This document shows, piece by piece, positions 45,353 to 57,352 of a stretch of DNA of 64,000 nucleotides. Below the pieces are notes generated by a model. The model did no database searches. It saw nothing but the letters and a program-made list of their open reading frames with translations, and was not told the origin of the DNA. Every line of letters begins with the position of its first letter. Positions within the stretch are counted from its first letter, which is position 1. The stretch is from Diphasiastrum complanatum. Its lineage: Eukaryota > Streptophyta > Lycopodiopsida > Lycopodiales > Lycopodiaceae. Location: assembly GCA_029204225.1 (NCBI GenBank), contig MU832185.1, positions 1 through 64,000 of the forward strand, given 5' to 3'. Position numbers and translations under genes: made by a program.

Positions 45353-48300
45353 CAAGACCATCCATGCCATTCCACTCTTACTCCCTCTATTTAAAAATAT
45401 GGGGACCATATACGACTTGTCTCTTTATCTCCTCTCTTTTCTAAAGTGCAGGGACCCGACGGAGCTCTAAGGCACGCATAGGCAACGTGCGTGCCTTTGA
45501 GCCTAGTGCAGTGTGCCTTATAGCACCGCTGCACGGGCCCTACCCGTGTGGACACATGGCTAAGAAAAATTGTCTATGCCACCAACGCACACTCTGTACC
45601 AATGGGACCAATATTTGGGCACCCCAAAATCCTAAGGCACTAGTGCCAAACTTCATGGGCACCATCACACGCTCCTGAGCATTGAGAGCACCAACAAGAC
45701 CTTTTTCCCAAGCACCAGCACCGAATTTTCAAGCACCCAAAAATTCCCAAGCACCAATGCATGCTCCTGCACTGAAGTGTTTCAGTATGAACTTATGAGC
45801 CACTGATTCATTTTCTGATTATGGGATATATTTTTGGCCTGGCCGAAGCGTCACTTCATCAAAAAAGGCTAAGCATGCGACATTGCGTGCTCCTTAGATA
45901 TGAGGGTGGGGACTACCCATCCTCTTTATGTGGAACCAATGACTTCTTGTTTATGGCATGTTTTATGATTCATAAAAGTTTATGATCTATTTTATGGAAT
46001 ATGGCTACATAAAAACATACTTACGGCCTCAACCAAAAAGATTTTTGTCCACAAATTAATGCACTTCACAAATACAAGAGGAATCCTTTACCTTCAAAGT
46101 TTCTTTTATTCTGTTACACGTAAAATCAGTTTTCAAATTTTTACAAAGAAAACTGAGCGCCTCACATAACATAATTCGTGGGGCAAATTTTTTTACATGC
46201 ACCTTCCGGACTTCGGAAGGTGCAAGGTGCACACTAGAAAATTTACTTTTTTTTACACGCACCTTTCGGGAGTTGCGTGTAAAAAAATTTTACCTGAAAA
46301 AAACAAGAAAAAAGAATGTGAAAACAGATTTCACGGTAGGCAAGGGCCGGCTCCTGGGCCCTTCTGCCCGCGCTCTGGCGCACAGCCTTCCGGGGTGGAA
46401 GGGCCTCGGAGCCTGACCTTCCCCCCTCCCCCGTCCCCCCTCCCCCCCTTAACAAAGTTTAGACGAGTGTTTTAAGGTTCTTTTCTGAGGTTAGAGGCTG
46501 TAATATTCTACTTTCTGCAACACCGTTTTTCCTTGTTGATCGTGACTGTCTTTGATAACAGAGGGAACATGCAAAATTTGGAAGGGAGGCCAGTCGGAAA
46601 ATTTATTCACCGAGGACATAGATAGGCATGAGTACCGGTAAATTGCTTCATCCAACGAATTCACTGAAAAACATGACGCACTACATTGTGAACTAGATCA
46701 TGTGACCTCATTTGCTTGGTATGTTATCCTTTCAATTTTGTATTGAGCAGGATTTTTGTCGGGACTTGGAATGTTGCTGGGCTCCGTCCTGGAGATGATG
46801 TGTGTCTGGAGAAATGGCTTGACATGAAAGAGCCTGCTGATATCTACGTAGTAGGGTGAGTTATTTTCTGTGCTCCCTCATGTCAATGCATAAAACAGTC
46901 TTTCGGTTTTTCCAACCTTTCATTCAAACCTTCCATCTTTCAGCACTTTCTTATACCACCATTTTTTCACCGATCTTGTTCTAATCCAATTTCTTAAAAG
47001 CATGGCTTTCTTCAGGTTTTTGGGACTAGGACATTTAACGCATGCAATGTAACAATTTGCGTGAAAGGAACAGAATATCGTCATTCCACTTGACATGATA
47101 TCTGATATTCATTTGCTAAAGCTTTTTGTGTAGAAATAGAATTCTTAAATGCTGCATGCTTAATGTGAAGGTTTCAGGAAATTGTCCCATTGAACGCTGG
47201 GAATGTAATATGTGTCAAGGACGATGGTTCATCTGCCGAGTGGGAAGCACTTATTCATAGGACATTGAACCCAGAAGCTGATGATTACAACAAAAGGAGT
47301 TTAAGGTTAGCTTTTCTGCTGAAACTGGGTGTCGAAAGAACAATACTCATTCATGGTTACAGAACAAGCCGCTGGTGTAGACAGAGATGGACAATCACTG
47401 GTTTATAAGAATCTTCCACCAATTCAATTTTGACAGGTGGCAAAGAATGAAAAGATCACGGCGGGAGCTTCGAAATAGCTCTGTTGTACCTCAGTATGGT
47501 CACTTTGAAAGGCCGGTCCAATTAAACGGAACCCCTGAATGCTACGTCCTTGTAGCGAGCAAGCAGATGGTAGGCATTTTCTTGACTGTTTGGATTCGTC
47601 GAAATCTTTGTGAAGCCGTTCGGAGCGTGAGAGTATCTTGTGTGGGCTGTGGACTTATGGGTTTCCTTGGTAATAAGGTGAGTAATTCGTTTTGGTGGTC
47701 AATTTGTATGTGAGAAGTTACCCTTATCTTAGATATCATAAATATTCAAGATCAACCTGCAGGACTTTCACTGCTGTTTTGAAAGTTATTTTACCTGGTA
47801 GTGACATAGTTGTCTCTAAAATATGTCTTTCAAATCATAGCAAAACATCCAAATTTGACCTCGAGGATCACATAAGTTTTGTTCTTCTTGGTACTAAAGG
47901 ACCTAATATTATCGAAAAGTCTATTTCCGTCAAATGAGCTGTTGTATGTGGCCAAAACAGGGTGCTATCTCTTTCAGCATGTTATTGCATCAGACCAGTT
48001 TTTGCTTCATTTGTACACATCTCACATCTGGAGAAAAGCAAGGGGATGAGCTTCGCAGGAATGCAGATGTTGCAGAGATCTTGCGTAGAACTTACTTTGC
48101 TGCTCGAGCGCATCATTCAGGGGGGAAATATTCCCCGCGAAGAATTTTGGCACATGAGTAAGTGACATGTCTGTTAAGTTAAAAGCCAAAATAGAAAGTC
48201 TGTTAAGTGATACTTAGTTAAGACCGGCATAAAAATCTTTGTATATATTGTGAACCAGGAAAGTGATATGGTTTGGAGATCTGAACTACCGCTTGGTCCT

Positions 48301-49787
48301 GAATAACAATGCCACAATGGAACTGCTCGGAAAGGGAAGTTTGGAGTCTTTGTTGGAAAATGACCAGGTATACTCAACACTGTCAGCTTGGAGCAGAGTG
48401 TTGTATCCAAGATGGCAAGAGCAAAGTCACAAGGGCTTACATAACCAACAAGAAACATGTGAACTGTGAAATTTGTAAGAAAATTTACGATGCAAACTTT
48501 TCTCCTTCTGCTTGATATAAGCTCAGATATAAGCTCAGCTCAGTCTCATTGATCTGGAAGCTATGATCTGACTTATGCCTCGATGTTTGTGTTTTCTATC
48601 AACTATCACCTGAGAATTTTTTCTTGTATGTCCCTTCCCAATGTCCCATCCTCGCAGGTGGAATTGAACTTAAAACCTTGATCTTAATGCAGAAAGGGGA
48701 TAATTTTTTAACGAGTGTCCTTTCCTATCCGTACATATGGAATTGGATATAGAACTTTGAAGTTTAGATGGGAGATACACTGATACTGATTACCGGACGA
48801 AGATACAGTGATACTGATTACCGGAAGAAGATGATGCTTTTATTTTCTCTTGAAAGACCTTTGGTGTCTTTGATTGGAGTTGAAGCCCAGGGGCCACAGG
48901 CAAATTTATTTGTAGTGAGACAAGGGTAGGTGCATAGTCGCCAGTTCTGAAATAGAATCCATCTTGGCAGTGCATCTTGGCAGTGTTCGGGAAAGTCGGC
49001 ATTCTTAAGGAATGGAACCGACATCTTTTTCCAAAAATCGACAATTGCAAAATTTTGTAGGATATTTTACGTGATAAATTTAAGATTTTATAGAGGAAAA
49101 TCGGCAAGTAGAAGCATATCCCTTGTCAGTAGCCGGAATACTCCTTAAGATACGGGATTTTTGAGGGAAACCTCAAAAAAACTGCATCTTGGAATGACGT
49201 TCCAAACAAAGTCTATTTTGGAATACAACTTACAATTTTGTATTTAATGTATCTTTTCCATTTTATTTACTAGTGAAACAGAGGAAACTACATTGGGCTG
49301 CATTCAATAGATTGTTCAGACACTAAAGAACCATTTTTACATTGCATTTTGAAGGGACTAAATCATTCTAAAATTCAAAAGAATATTGATTCAAACATTA
49401 ATGAAACACAAACAAAAATGGGATTGAGATGTCCAAATTTTGTCTAAAGGTTTTTGAGGCCCCATGATCCCAAAAGGAGTTTACCTCAAAAACTGTTATT
49501 CCAAAATTGTTTTGAGTGACGAGATTTATTTTGAAGGAACAAAGCAATCTAATTTTTTGTTTTTTTTTTGTTTTAACATTTGAACATATAAGATTGAACG
49601 TTCCAAACCAAAGGCTTTGGAAATAGGTATTTTGCTAGGAACTATGTTGCATTGTTGGCATGGCTCAGGGTCCCAACAACCAATTGGTGGATGCTTATTC
49701 TACTGGAATCACCCCATCTCCTAGGCATCAAGGAAATGGCCATTTATGAGAGGGGTGGGCTATTTGTAGCCCAAACACACCTATCAT

Positions 49788-49858
<71 letters not shown>

Positions 49859-51966
49859 ATAATTCATCATACCTATTATGGGTCCTAGATTGAGATTTTA
49901 CCATGTGGTGGCATTATTCCTCAAGATCTCTTCTTTTGTGTGAATTTCATGTTTTCCTTAGAAGCGTTTCTCTCTAGGAATCACGACTATTTTCTAACTA
50001 AATGGAGAACTTAGCTCTAAGAGAAGAGAAGAGCTCAGAACTGAGAGATAAGCACCATCGTGGGGGATGTTGGAAGAGGTGGGCCAAGACTGCAAGTGCT
50101 CCGATGCATGTGTTTCCTCACTATCTGAGAGTGTTCATTGTTTCACAATGATTTGGTTCCATCAACTGATCGGGTTGGTTGTATAGTGGGCCATTCAGTC
50201 CACTAACCTGGAAGGAAGGTTTTTGTTTGTGATGACACTTTCAGCTATGAGATTTTTTTGGGCTTGCCAAAAACCTATAATCCATTGAGAAAAGCCTACA
50301 AAATTTTTATTTCATCTTTCAAGAAATGCTTTGTATGTTATCAAAACCTACATGTTTGAGCGTTTTATAGGTTAGGAGTCTATCATATATCAAATTCTAG
50401 GTTTTTGTTTTTACATAAATTGGTTATCGTAATTAAATGAAAAATGTTCTTTTAAAATTCTAGAAATAATTAGTTTGGTTCTAGGCTCTAACACATTTTT
50501 TGCTTGGCCCATGAAAAAGTTTTAAGCTAGTGCATGCTATTTTAGCCTCTTATTTATTCATAAAGTCCATAAAATGTTTAAGATGAATCAAAATGCACAA
50601 ATTAAACATTTTGATATTCTTCATTGCATCTCCTAAAGTTGGAATCTACATGAAAAAGGGTAAATAAGATTATAAAGATTCAAGCCTTGATGAGAGATTT
50701 ATTGTTTTTGAGCCTTCTCAATATAAAAATGTGATAGGTTTTATGTGAAGTTGTAAAAAAGGTTCTCCTCAAGATTTTTTCGTACGTTACACAAATTGAA
50801 TACACCTCTTGAAGCATAGTTGCAACTTGCATGGTTTAGCATTTACTATATAGGCTTTCTCAGTAGAGCCAGTCTAGAGGGAAGCAAACTTCCACCTTTT
50901 AGTTAAGATTTAAATCATAAAAGCACTTACCACCATGCAGCTAAGTATGGAGCAAAAAGCTGGGCGTGTTTTTGCGAGCTGGAATGAGGGCGTGATAAAT
51001 TTTGCTCCAACCTATAAATATTGCTTAAATTCCGACTTTTACACGAGAGAAATTTTCAAGCATGGACAGACGTGCCGAACACCTGCTTGGTAAGATTTCA
51101 CGAACCTATTTGCCTTGTTCTTGAGTTTACCAGGAAGTAAGATGCTCAGAACATATTTGAGTGATATTGGTTGTGCATTCTGAGCCAAGACATCTCTTTT
51201 GCAAACACCATTGAGATGTTTGTCATTTTTACCTGATAGGACTTAGCTAAGAGGTTGATTAGTGGTGCTTACGGGCATAGCAGCTTATGATTCTTTAGTC
51301 GGCATTTTTTCTAGATAATTGACCTGCAACAAATAATGCATGCTTAAAATTTCTGTCCAAACCTCATGTTATCAGACTGAAATCTTTGATGTTCCTTTGG
51401 AATCCTGGTACTCCAAACGACATTATAGTTAATTTATCTTACGTGTCTAACTCATGTTGGTAATTCGATTCTTCACATCCCTAGCAAGTAACACATTAAA
51501 CCTGTTTATCGGTGTGATTATATAGAGCAGGAACCTTTCACTTTCTGTAATTACAAGCATTCCCTTGAGTTACAAATGAGGGCACATTGCCTTTTTTTGC
51601 CAAGCAAAGTATATTCGATATGATTATGTCTATTGTGAAAAGTTTCATTCTTGATCTCGTTTCTGTGTCTTTCAAAATCAACCTTCCACGAAATCCTTAC
51701 GTGCAATGAAATTTCTCTTGCATAATCATGTCTACGTAGAGGGTGGTTAAATCAAAATTGGCAACAACGACCTCATTTAATTCAAATAGACAGATACCGA
51801 TAGTTAAACGTTGCAGTGTCTTGACCATAGGTGTGACCGAATTCTGTGGATTGGGAAAGGACTGAAGCAAATTGCGTATGGTAGATCAGAGTTGCGCTTT
51901 TCAGACCACCGGCCTGTAAGAGCAGTATTCCTTGCTGCGGTGCAGGTGGACTATTCCTCAGGTTAA
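41994..51966 (+). CDS. Type I inositol-polyphosphate 5-phosphatase (plant 5PTase)
   Basis: Ten exons: 41994-42023, 42405-42486, 46562-46637, 46751-46855, 47171-47305, 47437-47677, 47961-48157, 48259-48367, 50941-51089, 51831-51966. All introns are GT-AG and phases agree (1260 nt, 419 residues). The N-terminus has [11 protein letters not shown], like the 'KWLN' box of plant type I enzymes, then [15 protein letters not shown] joined to [10 protein letters not shown] (res. 64-73). Next come [11 protein letters not shown] (99-109), [35 protein letters not shown], catalytic motif WFGDLNYR (293-300), TPAWCDRIL (373-380, split by an intron) and SDHRPV (399-404). No WD40 repeats, so type I. The enzyme removes the 5-phosphate from inositol phosphates or PtdIns(4,5)P2. 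The first exon (10 residues) and its ATG are the least certain part; an in-frame ATG exists at 41892. Intron 2 (4.1 kb) and intron 8 (2.6 kb) hold repeats. Confidence 0.9.
42723..42968 (+). repeat. 131-bp tandem duplication with CT/CATC repeats in intron 2
   Basis: AGGAACTAG followed by CTAAnATTCCATTTGCTTGT and TTTTCATTAC occurs at 42723 and again at 42854. Each copy is followed by (CT)n, and the first also by CCACC/CATC tracts. The second runs into (TTTC)n and (CT)n. Confidence 0.85.
43325..43693 (+). mobile_element. Copia RNase H fragment in intron 2
   Basis: Plus frame from 43379: [20 protein letters not shown]-type text, [54 protein letters not shown], ending in a stop at 43693. This is the C-terminal RNase H of a copia element, of a different family from those at 29 and 33 kb. 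The first part (about 43325-43378) is degraded. Confidence 0.9.
44045..45062 (+). mobile_element. pol: Ty3/gypsy pol fragment in intron 2, sense, with internal deletion
   Basis: In order on +: IAAPLT and [19 protein letters not shown] (RT/RNase H hinge), [15 protein letters not shown] (RNase H start, in a shifted frame), ENVVADAL, then the integrase zinc region [55 protein letters not shown], then [18 protein letters not shown] (shifted frame). From there the text jumps straight to [15 protein letters not shown], which normally lies about 100 residues later; the DDE core between them is deleted. It is clearly the same family as 9690-10595. Confidence 0.9.
45063..46198. other. Intron 2 sequence without recognisable content
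   Basis: It includes a pure (CT)n tract at 45301-45348 and a short GCACCAA-rich, degenerate stretch at about 45590-45760. No ORF with a known domain. Confidence 0.5.
45301..45348. repeat. (CT)n microsatellite
   Basis: Uninterrupted CT dinucleotides, 48 bp, inside intron 2. Confidence 0.97.
46199..46287. repeat. Two adjacent perfect inverted repeats in intron 2
   Basis: First: arms GCACCTTCCG (46199-46208) and CGGAAGGTGC (46214-46223) around a 5-base loop. Second: arms TTTTTTTACACGCA (46248-46261) and TGCGTGTAAAAAAA (46274-46287) around 12 bases. They lie about 275 bp before exon 3, with a C-rich pyrimidine tract (46420-46450) between. Confidence 0.85.
48984..49180 (+). repeat. Dispersed repeat, copy 2
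   Basis: Matches 6911-7130 in the same orientation, starting TGTTCGGGAAAGTCGGCATT and sharing GGAATGGAACCGACATCTTT and the closing GAGGGAAACCTCAA. Confidence 0.6.
49791..49854. repeat. (CT)n microsatellite
   Basis: 64 bp of uninterrupted TC dinucleotides in intron 8. Confidence 0.97.
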
Positions 51967-52439
51967 GACTCATCTTGATGGATAGTCCAGAATATGCTTT
52001 AAGGAGCATGCCAATTTATTTTGAAACCCAGATAAGCAATTTGTTTGGGTACCCATGAGACCTCATAAGTAGTGCTAGTTGTCTAAAAGTTTTTGTTTAT
52101 TGGATTCTATATTATTGCTTTGATCCTTTGACTTTTTTAGTCCAATGTATATATTTCTAAGCTTTCTTTTATTACATCATTAAAAGTAAATCTGCGAATA
52201 GATTTTAATCTCACAATTAGATGTTTGTTAAGGAATATGCTTTAAGTTGAATTTGTGTGTCCAAGTGTCGTCCAAAAGTTGCAAAACGAGTTTGCACGTT
52301 GGTGTAATGCAATTGTAATTAGTGATATTAACCAAGTAGAAATACCAAATATAAATTCATCCTTGTGCATGTTAAGACCTACTTACAGCTGCCGCCATGA
52401 ATTTTTAATGCAACAAAAAAGAGTTTTATGATTTATGTG
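51967..52439. other. 3' flank of the phosphatase gene
   Basis: AT-rich sequence between the stop codon and the solo LTR; it probably holds the 3' untranslated region. No other feature seen. Confidence 0.5.
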
Positions 52440-53150
52440 ATGTTTGTGAAAGTACTGTACTTTAGGACCATAAATGGATCTACAAAAGATCCACAAGAGT
52501 GATTGGATGCTTGCTTAACAATTTGTCAAAAAACTAGACACAAAAAAGTTGATCTAGATTGACAATTTGACAAACAACAAGCATTAACAATCAAAAGCAT
52601 TGATAAACATTGAAATCCGAGCCCACACGTGTGTACTACAGGCTGTAGTACGGCCTTCAACCTGAGAAACAAGTAGAAATTGATTTGGTTTCATTTGGAT
52701 CACAAAAACTCAATGTACATAGTGAACTAGCTTGAGATTGCCAATGAGCTCCAAAAATTTTCTATCTTCTCACTATGGAGAGAGGGAATACATAGCAAAT
52801 TCGACTTCCTTCCTGAAGTTAGGTGGATTTCCAGCATGTAATAAGGAAGTTAACTCACTCTCCTTGACCTAAAATGAAACCCTAGTCTATTTCCTAGAGT
52901 TATGCTTGGTAGGTAGCTAGTTGGTCAAATTTTCACCTTAAACTTAGGTGTAGGTCTTATAAAGTAGGGATGACCACCAAATAGACATGACCAACTCTCT
53001 TGACTTGACCTAACCTACATTAGGATGAGTTTCTTATGTGGCATCATGGCCTCACATGTGTGGGACCCACTTGTGTACACAATTTACATTATTTTACATG
53101 GTTTTTGATCAAGCTAGATTTGCTAATTTTTGGCAATTCTTCACAATGTT
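52440..53150 (-). mobile_element. Solo copia LTR with perfect 5-bp target duplication
   Basis: The LTR spans 52445-53145 (701 bp), starts TGTGAAAGTACTG and ends CAATTCTTCACA, and matches the 3' LTR at 28425-29105 over its length. It is flanked by ATGTT on both sides (52440-52444 and 53146-53150). No internal element sequence adjoins it, so it is a solo LTR left by recombination between the two LTRs of an inserted element. Orientation follows the copia copy at 28-33 kb. Confidence 0.93.
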
Positions 53151-56049
53151 TGCTTTTTAGATTGTGGTTAACCTTAGCTTATAACATGCATCTTGCTTCA
53201 CTTCTAAATAATACACAAGACCCAACGTCCTTATGATCATACTTTTGGGCTATGTTGATTATGCCATTTTAGCTTGTGCTCTTTTCCAAAGCCAGAGCCA
53301 CTTGATGTTTTATACTTAATCATCTTGACTAGTTCCATTAATCTAGAATTGCTACGAGTTTGTGTAAGAAAGGGATGTGTTAGCTAGCTAGGTTCTATTA
53401 AGATACAATAAATGATTGTTTAATATATTCAAAATGGCATAGCTTATTAGTGGAGCTACAAGCTAAACAATGCACGTGTCAACCACTAAAAGGGAACACA
53501 ATAATAGTGGTAAGAACAAGGTAAATGAACAATAACATGGGTGCCAAAAGCAAATTTTAGTAACTATAAATTATGTAAGATTAAGACTAAACCTGCAATT
53601 AAAGATCCAGCTAAAAATGAGGCATCATGTTTATTTACAGTTGATTGTAGAATCTAGCGAGTCAGGGCAAGAGCTCAATAAGGTTGAGCAAGCTTAATAG
53701 TCAAGTCACTAATCATATAACTAAGTTGGCCTTTGTCCCAATTATAGAGGAGCCCAATAGGTCAAACCACATAGTCTACAAACAAATGATTTAAAAAAAA
53801 GACATTTTGTTGTGGAAGAACTAGATAATAGATTAGAAGAATTTATTAAGATGTAGAAGTAGAAAAATCTGTTGATGATTGTTGTTTCTCTATTGAAGGA
53901 ACCACCACCTCATGCTAGTGGGAAAGTTGGCGATACAGGAGATCTAGCAAACGTCTTAGTTCAAGGTTATGAAATTTTGGTCGACATTGCAGATGAGAAA
54001 ATTACAACTATAGTTACTGATACTTTTGTTGAAAATCAGAAAGATTCTAATGAGCTTAATAATTGTTGGGCACCATAGCATGTACTTATTTTCTATGAAA
54101 ATCAAAAGCTATTTTCTCTATTTTCCATTGTTACTCATGTGAGATATTATGTTATTATATTATTTTCTTTTGTATATAATTCTAGTGACTTTTGCCATGA
54201 CCAAACATAAATCATAGAGGCCAATTTTTTTACTAGGATTGTGCCATCATGACACCTAATACAAATTTGAGTACGTAAAAAAAATTTAGTCATATTTTTT
54301 TGCTATCATTGCAACAATTTCTTAAATGGAATCTGTATGCAATAACATGTGCTTGCTAAGCATTCTAAATATTGACAATATTTTTTTAGAAAAAAATCAA
54401 ATTCTAAAAAAAATGGTTGCTAAGTCATATTTTAATTTAGTCACCATGTTAAAGGTTGAATGATACAAGAATCTTTGTTTTACATTACAAAGTGCTTGAC
54501 ACAATCAAATTTAGGGGTTCCAAGATTGTGGCTTGACAATGATAGAAAGAGCAATACATTAAAGAATATTGCAAAAGGAACATAACATGCTTGAGATTTT
54601 TTGAGTACATGAAAGACAAGGTTTGCATTTTTATTTTATGCAACACACAATGTGAATAATTACCTTGGATGGATTTACACAAAAACTTAAAAGACCAACA
54701 AAACATTGATAGAAAGTGGTGGTGTCGATCACATAGGGCCCAAGCTTTTCCAATTAAACTAGAGAAACTTCTTGCACGTGTCCGTGGTTGGCATGCTTAT
54801 TTCAAATTCAAACTAATTGTTATAGTTGTACGTTTCACATCCTCCGTCGGCTATGGCTTCTCCAACTAGCTTAAGCAAGAGGATGGGAAAAGCACAATGA
54901 GTATAGGGTGAGTATTAGATAAGATCCACTCTTCTCTCTTAAGCTCTATTTTTTTGCAATTAACAAATGATGACTTAATCTAAAATCAAACTTCACAAAG
55001 GCTTAACCTACTTGTGAAAGGCCCAGTAAAAAAATAAAACTAATTAACTTGGTTCATGAGAAATATACACTACAATGCAAATACTCACAAAGAGACATTC
55101 ACAAGGGAAGATCCAATTCAGAAGATTAGACTTTTATTGCAAACGGATTCTTAGCAAAATGAACCAACCTCACTTATATTTATACCAAAGTGGGTGGTCT
55201 CCTTTACAAAGGTGGCCCCATGGGACAAACCCCCCCATGGGCCTTAGTCTATTTTTCATTTATTTCCATGGGACAGACCCCCAATGGCCTAAACTTATCT
55301 TTTAATTTCTAAGTCGATAACTTAAAAATACTTAAATTGAACTTATCACAATATCAACTGACTGGGGACTAGAACTTTGATTACGTTAAACTATTACAAC
55401 ATTGGTGTTGTAATGGCCTAAGGTTTGGACATCCAATGCTATGCTCCAGTCTTATTCCGAGGGCGAATAGAATATTTCTGAGGGAATATTAGTATAGAAT
55501 AGTCAATAATTGTCTTGTTATTATAGCACATTATTTTGAAATATTATTTGATAGATATAGTCAACATACAATCCTTTGGTCTAGTGGACAACATTTTCGT
55601 ATTGAATGAATCAACAAAAAGAGAACAACATTCAATTATGGGGTGATGGCAAGGTTTCATTGAGCCAATCATAGTAACTCAAAGAATATTCAAAAGTGAC
55701 CTCAATTACGTCGGAACATACAAAAGATACTAGATGTTGACTATAAATCTTTCAAGATCGTTTTGTTGAATATTAAATGGTTTCAAATAGCTAGTGAAAC
55801 ATTGGTATTACCAACATGTAATAATTGCTAGTACTTTTAAATCAATTGTTGAGCACACTAGATTCAAATCTCCAAATTATGTATGTTATTTTTATGTACA
55901 CAAATAGCTCTTTACTCTGACCCATCCAATTTGAGGTGGCTATTTGTCATGCAAACCAATATGACTTTAGAATTGGCCTGGAAGTAAAAATGCTAACAAT
56001 GCCGAGCACAATTTTGATGTACTGAAAAATATTTTGACTAATAGATATC
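53151..56049. other. No gene recognised; LTR-like block near 55020-55310
   Basis: AT-rich. A plus frame at 53872-54078 (EPPPHASGKVGDTGDLANVL, IADEKITTIVTDTF) has protein-like text that might be a copia linker, but it has no diagnostic motif. The block at about 55020-55310 contains repeated CATGGGACA.ACCCCC phrases and resembles an LTR; no partner found. Confidence 0.4.
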
Positions 56050-57352
56050 ACAAAAATTGTTTTTCACAATTTGCTGCAATTTAACCAGAATGTCTTATTG
56101 TTGCAATTGGTTGACATTCTCAAAATTCTGGGGAGCTCCTAGTAGCTTCACAACATGCATGGTTGAGTGCTTCCCACGTGTCTCTTTATTTTGTCACTTG
56201 TATCTACCATTGATGGTTTCATCTTTGATTGCTTGGCAGATTCCAACTTCTGGGAGGTCTGTATCCTCCATTTGCTTCTGGGTGTTTTCGTGGTTCTTCT
56301 CTCAGTTGAAGTTTCAGTCTTAAGGAAAACCTTCGTTTTGCAGGTTGCACAAACTTTGGTTATCAGTCTCAAGGGGATAAATTCATAAAAAATTGGTGGT
56401 AGGAACAGTTTTGGATGGACGGTTTGATAACGGTAAGAAAACACGATGAGAGATTAATGAAAGGATGAAGGAACTGATAGTTCTACAGTTGCAGCCTTGG
56501 ACCCTTGTAATGTCGAGCTTTGACCACCACTTGCTGGGTGAAGAGCTTGCTTTATTTGCAGGTTCACGGTTTTCTTCATCTTTCATTTTCTGTAGCTCTT
56601 TCTTTTGATCCGTTACTTTTGGATCTCTTTGGGCTTCATACGAGGGGATTCAACTATCATTGCTCCAGAGAGTTTCTTTTGATCAAGATTGATCTGACTC
56701 ATCTGTTGCTTAGGTTTTGTCCTTTCCTCCTCAGCTTCATGGATCTTTCTCTTTATTTCTTCTAGTTGCTTCGCCTGCTTTTGTAGATCTTTTCCAGTTG
56801 AACAACCAATGTAGGTGGTAGTTGGTCTCCGCAAGACACTTGCAATGATCTATCAACTGCTTCGGTAAGACTATAAAAAATTGGAGATTTTTCAGAAGAA
56901 CAGTAAATTGATGATAAACAAACAGGTGGAAGGAAGGGTGGTGGTGACAACGGTAGATGGTGTGGATGATCGACATGAGAATGGGCGCAGAAGTATGGCA
57001 AGAGCTTGGTTGAAGAAGGAGACTGATTTTCCAATGCTTGTGTTTCGCTTTTCTGAAGGATCTTTGTCCTGACTTGGGTACTTCTTCCGATTGAATCTCT
57101 TCGGATTACCCATCTGTCGTCTTTAGCCTTGTCTTTTTCATATTTGACTTGTGACCTTGGCTGTCGATCTTGCTGATGTTGTTGTTGGCAGCATAACTGC
57201 TCTAGTGGATCCAAGCAGATCCACTCTCTCCCCAACCCCCCCCCCCCCAAAAAAAAAAAAAAAATCTGTTGGTGGGGATGTTGTTGTTGGTAACTGTTCA
57301 TGCTCAGAATTGGATCGGCGTGTGGAACACGTAGTTGAAACTCGTTGAACAT
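56050..57352 (-). mobile_element. Diverged relative of the unusual 34-38 kb element
   Basis: Minus frames 57352-56762, 56834-56613 and 56586-56383 parallel the middle of the 34-38 kb element: a Pro-rich stretch (HLPLSPPPFLPPV), LTEAVDRSLQVSCGDQLPPT, then a Lys/Glu/Gln coiled coil (KRKIHEAEEERTKPKQQ), QMSQINLDQKKL and GAMIVESPRMKPKE. The last two match QMVQINQVRDGS and GAMIVGVPLIKSED of the other copy. Frames are broken and no ends are defined. It lies about 0.7 kb past the gag at 58.1-59.1 kb, on the same strand, so it might be part of the same insertion. Confidence 0.5.
57234..57263. repeat. Adjacent poly(C) and poly(A) runs
   Basis: A run of about 14 C is followed directly by about 15 A. 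Such a run is slippage-prone, so exact lengths may vary between reads. Confidence 0.9.

Larger units (their letters stand above)
48368..50940. other. Intron 8 of the phosphatase gene
   Basis: It contains the second copy of the dispersed repeat (48984-49180), a (CT)n tract (49791-49854) and otherwise AT-rich sequence. No transposon ORF is visible. Short ORFs here are not coding. Confidence 0.7.
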
